From: Phosphoribacter sp037045055
GTDB lineage: Bacteria > Actinomycetota > Actinomycetes > Actinomycetales > Dermatophilaceae
Direction of reading: 5' to 3'
DNA: 64,000 nucleotides
Assembly: GCA_037045055.1 (NCBI GenBank)
Contig: JBAOHJ010000003.1
Coordinates: 744,001-808,000, forward strand
Position 1 is the first letter of the stretch. Each line of letters begins with the position of its first letter. Position numbers and translations under genes: made by a program. This document shows positions 1-10,029 of this stretch, piece after piece. The notes beneath the pieces are model-generated. The model did no database searches, was not told where the DNA came from, and saw nothing but the letters and a program-made list of their open reading frames with translations.

Positions 1-1
1 C

Positions 2-457
2 GCCGACTGGCGGGCCTCCACACCCACCGACGCCGGCCGGCGCGTCGTGCCCGATGCCGCCGCCGAGACCGCCGCGCTGACCATGCTGCGGCACCGGGCC
101 GTCGCGGCCCTGACCCGCAGGCTCGACGGCGAGCGCCGGCTGCTCGCGGCGACCCGCAGTCGGCCGGTGATGACCGACCCCGTGGCGATGCTCGTCCCGC
201 ACCGCGCCCAGGTCGCGGCCTTGCGCCGCCGGACCTGGGAGCTGATGTGCACTCGGGTCGAGCGCGACGCCGAGAGGCTGGAGCACCTCGTCGCGCAAGG
301 ACGCGCGCTGTCACCGCAGGCCACCCTCGATCGCGGGTATGCCGTGGTGCAGCACGCCGACGGCGGGATCGTCACCGACCGGGCCGAGGTGATGCCCGAC
401 GAACTGCTGCGGGTGCGGGTCGCCGCAGGCGACTTCGCCGTTACCGTGGTCGGCTAG
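2..457 (+). CDS. xseA: Exodeoxyribonuclease VII large subunit, C-terminal part (5' end outside window)
   Basis: The reading frame is open from the first bases of the window and ends with TAG. The visible start of the frame reads ADWRASTPTDAGRRVVPD, the STPT...VVPD signature in the catalytic domain of XseA. The remaining ~130 residues are the charged, helical C-terminal region that wraps around small subunits, ending in the RGYAVV and DELLRVRVAAGDF beta strands typical of the family. With XseB the enzyme degrades single-stranded DNA to short oligonucleotides during mismatch repair and recombination. xseB follows 10 bp downstream, the usual operon. The N-terminal OB-fold lies outside the window. 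A GTATGCC word at 337 encodes the YA of RGYAVV. Confidence 0.95.
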   Translation, partial: ADWRASTPTDAGRRVVPDAAAETAALTMLRHRAVAALTRRLDGERRLLAATRSRPVMTDPVAMLVPHRAQVAALRRRTWELMCTRVERDAERLEHLVAQGRALSPQATLDRGYAVVQHADGGIVTDRAEVMPDELLRVRVAAGDFAVTVVG

Positions 458-467
458 GGTCGTCGCC

Positions 468-710
468 GTGGCGGACTTCCCGGACGTGGCCGACCTGTCC
501 TACGAGCAGGCCCGGGACGAGTTGGTCTCCATCGTCGCCCGTTTGGAGGCCGGCCAGGTCGCCCTGGCCGAGGGGATGGACCTGTGGCGTCGAGGCGAGG
601 CCCTGGCCGCGCACTGCACCACCTGGCTCGACGGAGCGCAGGCCCGACTGGCCGAGGCGCCGGCGACCGCTGCGCCATCCCGCGAGGACGCGCCGGCTGA
701 CCCCCAGTAG
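468..710 (+). CDS. xseB: Exodeoxyribonuclease VII small subunit
   Basis: 80 residues starting at GTG, the usual size for XseB. The core has YEQARDELVSIVARLEAGQ followed by LAEGMDLWRRGEALAAHC, the two-helix coiled-coil hairpin by which several XseB copies bind one XseA. The C-terminal ~20 residues are Ala/Pro-rich and probably disordered. It lies 10 bp after xseA. The GTG start is the only start that leaves the conserved first helix complete. No convincing Shine-Dalgarno sequence precedes it, so translation may be coupled to xseA. Confidence 0.95.
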   Translation: MADFPDVADLSYEQARDELVSIVARLEAGQVALAEGMDLWRRGEALAAHCTTWLDGAQARLAEAPATAAPSREDAPADPQ

Positions 711-718
711 CCCGGTCG

Positions 719-819
719 CGCAACACCCGGATCCGACGACCACACCTGCGCCATGGTGCCACTCGGGTCACGCAACACCCGGATCCGACGACCACAACTG
801 CGCCATGGCGCCACTCGGG
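719..819. repeat. Two tandem copies of a ~52-bp unit with hairpin potential
   Basis: A 52-bp unit beginning CGCAACACCCGGATCCGACG starts at 719 and again at 771, with only a few differences between copies. The second copy contains the perfect palindrome GCGCCATGGCGC; the first has one mismatch in it. The unit also contains CGGATCCG. It sits between the convergent genes xseB and the DUF4245 gene, so one likely role is a duplicated bidirectional terminator. Repeat and palindromes are seen directly; the role is inferred. Confidence 0.8.
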
Positions 820-845
820 CCCAGGCACCGGGCCGCGGCACCCGG

Positions 846-890
846 ACACCGCACACCGGACACCGGACACCGGACACCGGACACCGGACC
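846..890. repeat. 7-bp minisatellite (ACACCGG)n
   Basis: Six consecutive 7-bp units, the first ACACCGC and the next five ACACCGG, run directly into the stop codon of the DUF4245 gene. This looks like a slippage-prone microrepeat in a convergent intergenic region and may vary between strains. Confidence 0.85.
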
Positions 891-1468
891 TACCCGCTCG
901 ACCCGGCGGGCCGTAACGCCTCGAGGAACTCCGAGAGCTCGGCCCGCTCGCTGGACGCGCTGACCACCGTGGTCAGGCCATCGGGATTCACGGCCACCAC
1001 ATGCACCTGACCACGGGCGTCGCGCAGCCGTTGCCAGGTGCGACCCGCCGCCACCGTGGTCCCCTCGGCACCGGCGGAGTTGGTCGCCACCTCGAGCCAG
1101 CGCGCCGTCACCGCCTTGGCCTGCCGGATCCCGACGAACTCACCGCTCGGGGTGGTCCATCCGGCCTGCCAGGTCGGCACGGAGTCCGTGGCGGCGGCAT
1201 ACCGTGCGCTGGTGGCCTTCCACCCCGAGCCGAGCCCGACGGGCACCTCGAGGGCCAGGCCGCTCTCACCCGCGGCGAACGCGGCCGCCCCGGCGGCGTC
1301 GACCGGAGGTTGGGTCACCCCGTCGCTGCGCGGCACGATGACGACGAGCACGGCGACGATGCCGAGGATGACGACCAACGAGCGCGCCATGTTGGCCACG
1401 GTCCCCATGGCGTAGCGGCTGCGGACCGGGGCAGCCGGCACCGGCGGCGTCGGCAACGGAGCACTCAC
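890..1468 (-). CDS. DUF4245 domain membrane-anchored protein
   Basis: 192 residues from a GTG start. Residues ~1-25 are Pro-rich and cytoplasmic, followed by one transmembrane helix (MARSLVVILGIVAVLVVIVP) and an extracytoplasmic domain with GLGSGWKATSARYAA, a WQAGW motif and a C-terminal VSASSERAELSEFLEAL. This organisation matches the actinobacterial DUF4245 family, which is commonly found beside xseB and the fructose-bisphosphatase/fumarase genes. Its function is unknown. It is convergent with xseB and divergent from the fumarase gene. The GTG start is preferred because a longer frame adds only low-complexity sequence. A GGCATAC word at 1196 encodes RYA. Confidence 0.82.
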   Translation of the reverse strand: MSAPLPTPPVPAAPVRSRYAMGTVANMARSLVVILGIVAVLVVIVPRSDGVTQPPVDAAGAAAFAAGESGLALEVPVGLGSGWKATSARYAAATDSVPTWQAGWTTPSGEFVGIRQAKAVTARWLEVATNSAGAEGTTVAAGRTWQRLRDARGQVHVVAVNPDGLTTVVSASSERAELSEFLEALRPAGSSG

Positions 1469-1657
1469 CCTGTCATGGTCCCCGACCGCCGCCCGCCCGC
1501 CAACCCGGGCCCCGGCCGCGCCAGGCCGCACGGGTGCGGCGCCAGCTCGGGCCCACTCCTATGCTGGGCAGACCGGAGGCCGCCGAGGCGTCCGGGACGG
1601 CACGTCGGCGTCACCCCGGGCGACGCAGACGTGCCCGACACACCCGAGGGAGTGGCC

Positions 1658-3327
<1,670 letters not shown>

Positions 3328-3331
<4 letters not shown>

Positions 3332-3969
3332 GCCCCGGCCTCGGGCTGCCCCCGCGAGGCGAGACCCCGTCCCAGGCCTGGGCGGAGCTGGCCGAGGGCA
3401 ACGACCGGTTCGTCCACGGCATCCGCGAGCACCCCAACCAGGACGTCGAGGCCCGGGCCTCGTTGACCGCCGGCCAGACCCCCCGGGCGGTGTTCTTCGG
3501 GTGCGCCGACTCCCGGGTGGCCGCCGAGATCATCTTCGACCAGGGACTGGGCGACCTGTTCGTCGTGCGGACCGCGGGCCACGTCGTCGACTCCAGCGTG
3601 CTGGGCTCGATCGAGTTCGGCGTGGGCGTGCTGGACATCCCGCTCGTCGTCGTGCTCGGGCACGACTCCTGTGGCGCGGTCCGGGCGACCCTCGACGCGG
3701 TGTCGACCGGCGACATGCCGACCGGCTTCCTGCGCGACATCGTCGAGCGGGTCACCCCGAGCGTGCTCTCGGCCCGCAAGCACGGAGCGAGCACCACCGA
3801 CGACGTCGAGGCCGAGCACGTGCGGCATACCGCGCGGTTGCTCGCCGACCGCTCGTCGCTCGTCGGCGACCGGGTGCAGGCCGGCACACTGGGGATCGTC
3901 GGGGCGACCTACGGCCTGCGGGAGGGCCGGGCCATGGTCGTCACCGCCCTGGGCCTGCGCCTGGGCTGA
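3328..3969 (+). CDS. Beta-class carbonic anhydrase
   Basis: 213 residues, GTG start overlapping the fumarase stop by 4 bp (GTGA), so translation is probably coupled. Zinc ligands are visible as C59 in FGCADSR and H112/C115 in GHDSCG; D61 and R63 form the conserved Asp-Arg dyad. The enzyme interconverts CO2 and bicarbonate in the cytoplasm. Coupling to fumarase suggests supply of bicarbonate for anaplerosis, which is inference. The stop is 1 bp before a hairpin shared with the convergent glmM. Confidence 0.93.
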
Positions 3970-3970
3970 A

Positions 3971-3994
3971 CCGCGACGGCCGTATGCCGCGCGG
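3971..3994. terminator. Bidirectional hairpin between convergent genes, GTATGCC in the loop
   Basis: CCGCG then, after one bulged A, CGGC pairs with GCCG and CGCGG across a 5-base loop. It fills the 31-bp gap between the carbonic anhydrase stop and the glmM stop, so it can terminate both. There is no U tract, as usual for actinobacterial I-shaped terminators. The GTATGCC word (3982) spans the loop and one arm. Confidence 0.6.
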
Positions 3995-4000
3995 TCGCCG

Positions 4001-5347
4001 TCAGAGCGTGAGGTTGGCCCGGACCACCTCGGCGAGCCGCTCGGCCACGCGTTGGGCCTGCGACTGCTCGCCGGCCTCGACCATGACCCGCACCAGCGGC
4101 TCGGTGCCGGACTTGCGCAGCAGGACCCGGCCGGTCCCGTCGAGCTCGGCGGCGGCCGCCCGGACCGCCTCCTGCACCGGGGGGCAGGTCTCGACGGCGT
4201 CCTTGTCGACGTCCGGGACGTTGACGAGCACCTGGGGCAACCGGCGCATCACCGAGGCCAGCTCGGCCAGCGACCGCCCGGTCTGGGCGACCCGCGAGGC
4301 CAGCATGAGGCCGGTGAGCACCCCGTCGCCGGTGGTGTTGTGCTCCAGGAAGATCACGTGCCCGGACTGCTCCCCGCCGAATGTGTATCCGCCGGAGCGC
4401 ATGTCCTCCAGGACGTAGCGGTCGCCCACTGCGGCCTGGCGCACCGTGACGCCCTCGCGGGTCATCGCCTGGAACATCCCGAGGTTGCTCATCACCGTGG
4501 CGACGATGGTGTCCCGGGCCAGGGCGCCCCGCTCGCGCAGGGCCAGGCCGAGGATACACATGATCTGGTCGCCGTCGACGATCGCGCCGTCGGCGTCCAC
4601 GGCCAGGCACCGGTCGGCGTCGCCGTCGTGGGCAATGCCCAGATCCGCCCCGCCGGCCAGCACGGCGTCCTGCAGCCGCTGCAGGTGCGTGGATCCGTAG
4701 CCGTCGTTGATGTTCAGCCCGGTCGGCTCGGCGCCGATGACGCTCACCCGGGCTCCGGCCTCGCGGAAGGCCTGCGGCGACACCACCGACGCCGCGCCGT
4801 GCGCGGCGTCGACGACGACGTGCAGCCCGTCCAGACGGTGCGGCACCAGAGCGAGCAGGTGGTCCAGGTAGCGCCGCGGCCCGTCGGTGAGCGGTCGGAC
4901 CCGGCCCACGGCGGCCCCGGTGGGGCGGGTCCACGGCTCGTCCATCCGAGCCTCGATGGCGTCCTCGATGTCGTCGTCGAGCTTGACCCCGCCCCGGGCG
5001 AGGAACTTGATCCCGTTGTCGGGCATCGGGTTGTGCGACGCCGAGAGCATCACCCCGAGGTCCGCGCCCAGGTCGGCGGTGAGGAACGCGATGGCCGGCG
5101 TGGGCAGCATGCCGGCGTCGAGGACGTCGACCCCCGCCGAGGCCAGCCCGGCCACCACGGCGGCGGTGAGGAACTCCCCCGACGCGCGGCCGTCCGTGCC
5201 GACGACCGCGAACGGCCGGTGCCCGGCGAAGGTCCCCCGCTCGCCCAGCACGTGGGCCGCCGCGACGGACAGGTCCAGCGTCAGCTCCGCGGTGATGTCG
5301 GCGTTGGCCGTGCCCCGGACCCCGTCCGTGCCGAACAGCCGTCCCAC
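4001..5347 (-). CDS. glmM: Phosphoglucosamine mutase
   Basis: 448 residues, full length for GlmM. It converts glucosamine-6-phosphate to glucosamine-1-phosphate for UDP-GlcNAc and peptidoglycan synthesis. Visible are the N-terminal GRLFGTDGVRG, the catalytic phosphoserine S104 in LSASHNP, the magnesium loop DGDADRC, the sugar-specificity segment GGEQSGH, and the C-terminal phosphate loop RKSGTEP. It lies downstream of rplM-rpsI in the same direction, the common actinobacterial order, and may be cotranscribed. Confidence 0.97.
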   Translation of the reverse strand: MGRLFGTDGVRGTANADITAELTLDLSVAAAHVLGERGTFAGHRPFAVVGTDGRASGEFLTAAVVAGLASAGVDVLDAGMLPTPAIAFLTADLGADLGVMLSASHNPMPDNGIKFLARGGVKLDDDIEDAIEARMDEPWTRPTGAAVGRVRPLTDGPRRYLDHLLALVPHRLDGLHVVVDAAHGAASVVSPQAFREAGARVSVIGAEPTGLNINDGYGSTHLQRLQDAVLAGGADLGIAHDGDADRCLAVDADGAIVDGDQIMCILGLALRERGALARDTIVATVMSNLGMFQAMTREGVTVRQAAVGDRYVLEDMRSGGYTFGGEQSGHVIFLEHNTTGDGVLTGLMLASRVAQTGRSLAELASVMRRLPQVLVNVPDVDKDAVETCPPVQEAVRAAAAELDGTGRVLLRKSGTEPLVRVMVEAGEQSQAQRVAERLAEVVRANLTL

Positions 5348-5436
5348 GCGCGCTCTCCCTTCCCGAGGTATGCCGTGCCGCGAGCCACCGGCGCACGACC
5401 TGGCCCCGGCATCCCGCCGGCACCGGCGTGCGGGCG

Positions 5437-5934
5437 CTACCGCTTGCTGTACTGCGGGGCCTTACGGGCCTTCTTCAGACCGGCCTTCTTGCGCTCGGGG
5501 ACCCGGGCGTCGCGCGTGAGGAAGCCGGCCTTCTTCAGCGCCGGGCGGTTGAGGTCCTCGTCGACGCCGTTGAGCGCCCGGGCCACGCCCAGGCGGACCG
5601 CACCGGCCTGCCCCGACGGGCCGCCGCCGTGGACCCGCACGAGCACGTCGTAGGCGCCGTCCAGGTCGAGGACCTTGAGCGGCTCGCCGACGATCTGCTG
5701 GTGGACCTTGTTGGGGAAGTACGAGTCGAGGGTGCGGCCGTTGATCGACCACTCGCCGGAGCCCGGGACGATGCGCACCCGCGCGATGGCCTGCTTGCGC
5801 CGGCCCGTGGCGGCGCCCGGCGCCGACGCGGTGGGCTTGCGCACCTCGGCCTCGCCCACCGGGGTGCTGGACTCGGTGGTGTACTCGGTCAGGGCGGGCT
5901 CGTCGGTCTCGAGGACGTCGACGTCGGTAGTCAC
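5437..5934 (-). CDS. rpsI: 30S ribosomal protein S9 (uS9)
   Basis: 165 residues from GTG, with an acidic ~35-residue N-terminal extension before the conserved TGRRKQAIARVRI. The body has FPNKVHQQIVGEP and the GGGPSGQAGAVRLGVARAL loop. The C terminus KKARKAPQYSKR ends in the invariant SKR that contacts P-site tRNA. The start overlaps the rplM stop by 4 bp, so the two are translationally coupled. Confidence 0.98.
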   Translation of the reverse strand: MTTDVDVLETDEPALTEYTTESSTPVGEAEVRKPTASAPGAATGRRKQAIARVRIVPGSGEWSINGRTLDSYFPNKVHQQIVGEPLKVLDLDGAYDVLVRVHGGGPSGQAGAVRLGVARALNGVDEDLNRPALKKAGFLTRDARVPERKKAGLKKARKAPQYSKR

Positions 5935-6374
5935 TGGGCCACCTGGGTGATCTCGAAGGGACGGGGCTTCTGCGCCGCGTGCGGGTGGGTGTCGCCGGCA
6001 TACACCTTGAGCTTGGTCAGCTGCCGGCGGGCCAGGGAGTTCTTGGGGAGCATGCCGCGCACGGCCTTCTCGACGGCCTTGGCCGGGTCCTTGGCCAGCA
6101 GCTCCCCGTAGCTCACCGAGCGCAGCCCCCCCGGGTAGCCGGAGTGGCGGTAGGCGCGCTTCTGCAGCGCCTTCGAGCCGGTGAGGGCGACCTTGCCCGC
6201 GTTGACGACGATGACGAAGTCGCCGGTGTCGACGTGCGGGGCGAAGGTCGGCTTGTGCTTGCCGCGCAGCAGCACCGCGGTCTGGCTGGCCAGGCGCCCG
6301 AGCACGACGTCCGTGGCGTCGATGACGTGCCACGAGCGGGCGATCTCGCCGGGCTTGGGGGTGTAGGTCCGCAT
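5931..6374 (-). CDS. rplM: 50S ribosomal protein L13 (uL13)
   Basis: 147 residues, starting MRTYTPKPGEIARSWHVIDA, with VLGRLASQTAVLLRGK and GGLRS; the standard length. It is an early-assembly 23S-binding protein. First gene of the rplM-rpsI operon; the promoter lies ~100 bp upstream. A GGCATAC word at 5997 encodes the VYAG of LKVYAGDTHPH. Confidence 0.98.
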   Translation of the reverse strand: MRTYTPKPGEIARSWHVIDATDVVLGRLASQTAVLLRGKHKPTFAPHVDTGDFVIVVNAGKVALTGSKALQKRAYRHSGYPGGLRSVSYGELLAKDPAKAVEKAVRGMLPKNSLARRQLTKLKVYAGDTHPHAAQKPRPFEITQVAQ

Positions 6375-6470
6375 GAGTTCTTTCCGTCTCTTCCGACCGG
6401 GTGCCGTATGCCGGGTGGTCGCCCGACGCGCAGCCCGCAGCGCGCGGGGCGCCAGACACACCAGTGGATC

Positions 6471-6502
6471 AGTGTACGGGGGGTCCCGGAGGGCCCCAAA
6501 TC
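6471..6502 (-). promoter_or_regulatory. rplM-rpsI promoter with GATTTGG-type -35
   Basis: On the minus strand a -10 TACACT (6476-6471) is preceded, after 18 bp, by TTTGGG within GATTTGGGG (6502-6495). The -10 matches the actinobacterial SigA consensus. The -35 is not TTGACA but is shared with the S10 and str promoters of this window. The 5' untranslated stretch to the rplM ATG is ~95 nt. Confidence 0.6.
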
Positions 6503-6585
6503 GCTCCCAGGGGCCTGGATGTGGCCTGTGACCTGGGCAAACGTCTCGGTCTGGGAGTCCGGGTCCGCGATATCCACACGAATCA

Positions 6586-6602
6586 TGCACAGGTATTGTG
6601 CA
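6586..6602. promoter_or_regulatory. Perfect palindrome TGCACA-N5-TGTGCA, candidate ArsR-family operator
   Basis: TGCACA and TGTGCA face each other across GGTAT, 37 bp before the start of the HTH regulator gene. The patch is clearly AT-richer than its surroundings and contains a TATTGT that could serve as a -10. A 6-5-6 inverted repeat is the usual geometry for a winged-helix ArsR-type dimer, so autoregulation is the simplest reading. The palindrome is seen directly; the binding protein is inferred. Confidence 0.55.
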
Positions 6603-6638
6603 CAGCGTGACGACCGTTGACCTCCCCGCGACAGCGCG

Positions 6639-7268
6639 GTGACCCCGCCGGAGCAGGCCCCGGACCGGGTGCGGGACCGGCCGCCGGCGTTGCGGGACCG
6701 GCTGGCCCCGTTGGCCCACCCCCTGCGCGGGCGCATCCTCGGGGAGCTGCGCCGGCGCGGGACGGCCACCGCCACCGAGCTGGCCGCCGCCCTGGACAGC
6801 AACACCGGCGCGACGAGCTACCACGTGCGGCGACTGCATGCCGCCGCTCTGGTGGTCGACACCGGCCAGGGGACCGGCCGACAGCGGGTGTGGGCTGCGG
6901 CGGTGCGCCCGGACGGCGCCGCCTGGCCGGTCGACGGTGGCGTCGAGGTCGCCGGTGGCGGGCTCGACGCGGATGCCGAGGCGGTCCTGGGCTGGCTGTC
7001 CCGCGACCACGTGCGCCACTTCGGGCGACAGTACGAGCGCTGGCTGGACGTCTGGCCGGACTGGCCGCCGTCCTGGCAGCAGGCCGGCGGCGCCGACGAC
7101 GCCGGTGTCCTGGTCACCGCCGAGCAGCTGCTGGCCCTGCGAGCCGAGGTCGCCGCCGTGTTCGCCAGGTACCGGCGGGTCGGCCAGGGCAATCCCGCGG
7201 CCCGCCGCGTCGCGGCATACGCGTTCTGCTACCCCATCGACGTGGATCGGCCCCCGCGTCGCGGCTGA
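6639..7268 (+). CDS. ArsR-like winged-helix transcriptional regulator
   Basis: 209 residues from GTG. Residues ~15-85 form the winged HTH: LAHPLRGRILGELRRRGTA, then TATELAAALDSNTGATSYHV (helix-turn-helix) and a wing. The long C-terminal part (DAEAVLGWLSRDHVRHFGRQYERW and WPDWPPSWQQ) has no ArsR metal-binding Cys pairs, so this is one of the larger helix-turn-helix-domain regulators that sense small molecules or act constitutively. It is divergent from rplM and convergent with the pullulanase gene, with an operator-like palindrome just upstream. The ligand is unknown. Confidence 0.8.
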   Translation: MTPPEQAPDRVRDRPPALRDRLAPLAHPLRGRILGELRRRGTATATELAAALDSNTGATSYHVRRLHAAALVVDTGQGTGRQRVWAAAVRPDGAAWPVDGGVEVAGGGLDADAEAVLGWLSRDHVRHFGRQYERWLDVWPDWPPSWQQAGGADDAGVLVTAEQLLALRAEVAAVFARYRRVGQGNPAARRVAAYAFCYPIDVDRPPRRG

Positions 7269-7286
7269 CGGGGCGGCCCGCGGGGG

Positions 7287-9959
7287 TCAGCGGCCTCGCA
7301 CGACCACCGCCACCGTCCGGGGCGGGACCTCGAGGATGCCCTCGGCCGGCCGCCAGCGGGCCTGACGCACCACCGGGTCGCTGCCGCCGGCCTGCACCGG
7401 CGAGAGCACCAGATCGGCCCCGACCAGCGGCGGCAACCGCTGGGGCACCGCCCTCGGTGTCGCGTTGAGCACGACGACCACGGCGCTCAGGGTCGGGTCG
7501 ACGCGCGGCCCGACGGTGTCGTCCACCACCATGGCGACCACCCCGGGGTGGGCGTCCCCGGTGCCGGAGACGGGGAAGGACACCTTGGCCCGGATCAGCT
7601 CGGCCGATCCCAGGCGAAGCAGCGGGGTGGAGAACCGCAGCCGGAGCAGGTCCCGAGCGGCCGCCGCGGCCACCGCGACGTCCGACGGGCCGGGCTTGAG
7701 CGAGCGGTTGCCCAGCAGTGGGCGCATCTGGGCCCACCGGGCCTCGTTGTCCGCGGCCGGTGGCAGCCCGCGGCCGAAGCCGTTGTCCACGCCGCTCCAG
7801 TCCAGCCGGTTGAACCAATCGCCGCTGTCGTAGGAGTTGCGGTCCAGGCTCTTGCTGCGCAGCAGGTCGGCCCCGGCGTGCCAGAAGGCCGGGGTCTGCG
7901 CCAGGGCCACGGTGGCCAGCGCGAGGGTGTTCATCCGCACCCGCTCGCCCATCGGCAGGTCCACCGGCAGCTTGGCGGTGAGCACGTCGAAGAGGGTCTC
8001 GCCGTCGTGGGCGTCGACGTAGCTGACCACTTCGGCGGGCTCGTCGGCGTATGCCGCGGGCCCGCCGTAGTAGTCGACCTGGTCCCCGCGCAGGGTCAGC
8101 CCGGTCCGTTGGCTGCGCAGGGTGAAACTGCGCAGGTTGCCGGCCAGCCCCAGCTGCAGCAGGTCGGTCGCCCAGGCCAGAGTGGCCGCCTGGTCGTCCG
8201 CCGACCCGTTGACCGGTGCCCCGTTGGGATCGCCGGCCAGCCCCGTGGCGAAACCCTGACGGGCCAGGTCGGCGTCGAACGGCCCGCCGCCGCGCACCGC
8301 GTCGCGCACCCGGTCGCTGAAGGACCCGATGCCGGTGCCGCCGAGCTCCCCCTGCGCCGCCTGCACGAACCGCGCGTTGCCGGCGACCTCGCCGAAGCTC
8401 CAGCCCTCGCCGTAGAGGTAGATCGACCGGCCGTCGAGGCCGTCACGCTCGAGGGTGAGCTCGTCGAGGGCCGCCCGGATGGCCAGCAGGTTGGCCCTGG
8501 TGTGGTGGCCCATGATGTCGAAGCGGAACCCGTCGACCCGGTAGTGCCGGGCCCACGACACCACCGAGTCGGTCATCGCCCGACCGGCCATGACGTGCTC
8601 GGTGGCGACGTTCGGGCAGCACGTCGTCGTGTAGACCGCCCCGGTGGGGTCGAGCCGGTGGTAGTACCCGGGCACCACCCGGTCGAGCACCGAGTGGGGG
8701 TCCTGCCCGGAGGCGGTGGTGTGGTTGAACACCTGGTCGAGCACCACCCGCAGCCCCATCCGGTGCAGCGCCCCGACCATGGTGCGGAACTCCGCCACCC
8801 GCGCCCCCCCGTCGGGGTCGAGGGCATACGAGCCCTCGGGGGCGCTCCAGTGCCAGGGGTCGTACCCCCAGTTGAAGGCGTCCTGTCGCCGGACCGCCGC
8901 CAGGAGCGCTTGCTGCAGCTGGCCGTCCGGCGGGTAGGCCGCCAGGCCGGCGGGCTCGGCCTGTGCGGCCGGGTCCTCGGGGATCGTGGCGATGTCGAAC
9001 GTCGGCAGCAGGTGCACGGTGTTGAGCCCCGCCTCGGCCAGCGCCCGCAGGTGTCGGGTGCCGGCGGTGTCGTCGGCGAATGCGAGGTAGCGACCGCGGT
9101 GCTCGGGCGGCACCGTCGGGTCGGCGGCCGAGAAGTCGCGCACGTGCAGCTCGTAGATCATCGAGTCGACCGGCCGGGCCAGCGCCGGGGTGGGGGTGTC
9201 GGCCCAGATCGCCGGTCGGTATGCCGGGTCGGCCAGATCCAGCACCACCGACCGGGTCGAGTCCCGGGTGAGGGCCACCGAGGCCGGGTCGGTGACGAGG
9301 TTGGTCTGCACCAGTCCGGTGGTCGGGGCGTAGACCCGCACCTGGTAGAGGTACCGGGTGCCGGAGGCGAGGACGGGCGTGCGGACCGTCCAGGAGCCGT
9401 CCTCGGCGCGGACCATCGGCCGGTGGGCGGCCTGCTCCGGCGGCAGGTCCGCGGTGCCGGGCGGCCAGGTGAGCAGACCGACATCGGCGGCGGTCGGCGC
9501 CCAGAGGGTGAACGCGGTGGCGTCGGGATGGTGGGTGACCCCGTACCGGCGGCGGCTGGCCGAGGCGGCATACCGGTCGTCGAGCAGTGTCGCGGTTTGT
9601 ACGTGCGAGGCGAACCCTTCCCCGCCCTGCGGGTCGGCCGCGGTGAGGGCGACCTGCCCGCGCAGGATGTCGGGGATCGCCGCCGCGACCGCCGGGTCGC
9701 CGCGCAGGGCGAGGTAGCCCAGCAGGAACGGGAACGCGTAGGTCACCGCGCCGGGCAGGCCGGCCGGGTCGAGGGTCAGGTTCACGTGGCTGCCCGGCTC
9801 GGCGGGCCGGTCCGGGTCGATCCCGCCGCCGGGCGCCCAGCGCAGCTGCCAGCGCAGCTGCTCGGCGGTCCGACCCGCCGGCACCGCCCACGCCGGCAGG
9901 GCCACCAGTGCGTCGGCGACCCACACCGCCGATCCGTACCCGAGTGGCACCTGACCCAT
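7287..9959 (-). CDS. pulA: Pullulanase-type alpha-1,6-glucosidase (GH13)
   Basis: 890 residues from ATG. The N-terminal ~170 residues begin YGSAVWVADALVALPAW, a pullulanase-type accessory domain, followed by an E-set domain (RYGVTHHPDATAFTLWAP). The TIM barrel carries the GH13 residues: the nucleophile Asp in DGFRFDIMGHH, the acid/base Glu in YGEGWSFG, and the transition-state Asp in YVDAHDGETLFD. A C-terminal DUF3372-like beta domain follows. It hydrolyses alpha-1,6 branches of pullulan, starch or glycogen limit dextrins. No signal peptide is visible, so an intracellular role in glycogen debranching is likely. The stop is 18 bp from the convergent regulator gene. Confidence 0.92.
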   Translation of the reverse strand: MGQVPLGYGSAVWVADALVALPAWAVPAGRTAEQLRWQLRWAPGGGIDPDRPAEPGSHVNLTLDPAGLPGAVTYAFPFLLGYLALRGDPAVAAAIPDILRGQVALTAADPQGGEGFASHVQTATLLDDRYAASASRRRYGVTHHPDATAFTLWAPTAADVGLLTWPPGTADLPPEQAAHRPMVRAEDGSWTVRTPVLASGTRYLYQVRVYAPTTGLVQTNLVTDPASVALTRDSTRSVVLDLADPAYRPAIWADTPTPALARPVDSMIYELHVRDFSAADPTVPPEHRGRYLAFADDTAGTRHLRALAEAGLNTVHLLPTFDIATIPEDPAAQAEPAGLAAYPPDGQLQQALLAAVRRQDAFNWGYDPWHWSAPEGSYALDPDGGARVAEFRTMVGALHRMGLRVVLDQVFNHTTASGQDPHSVLDRVVPGYYHRLDPTGAVYTTTCCPNVATEHVMAGRAMTDSVVSWARHYRVDGFRFDIMGHHTRANLLAIRAALDELTLERDGLDGRSIYLYGEGWSFGEVAGNARFVQAAQGELGGTGIGSFSDRVRDAVRGGGPFDADLARQGFATGLAGDPNGAPVNGSADDQAATLAWATDLLQLGLAGNLRSFTLRSQRTGLTLRGDQVDYYGGPAAYADEPAEVVSYVDAHDGETLFDVLTAKLPVDLPMGERVRMNTLALATVALAQTPAFWHAGADLLRSKSLDRNSYDSGDWFNRLDWSGVDNGFGRGLPPAADNEARWAQMRPLLGNRSLKPGPSDVAVAAAAARDLLRLRFSTPLLRLGSAELIRAKVSFPVSGTGDAHPGVVAMVVDDTVGPRVDPTLSAVVVVLNATPRAVPQRLPPLVGADLVLSPVQAGGSDPVVRQARWRPAEGILEVPPRTVAVVVRGR

Positions 9960-10029
9960 GGGCGGACAGTCTGTCGTATCCCGGTCGGTCGACGGTCGGC
10001 GGCGGCCACGGGTCGGGCACTCTTGGAGG

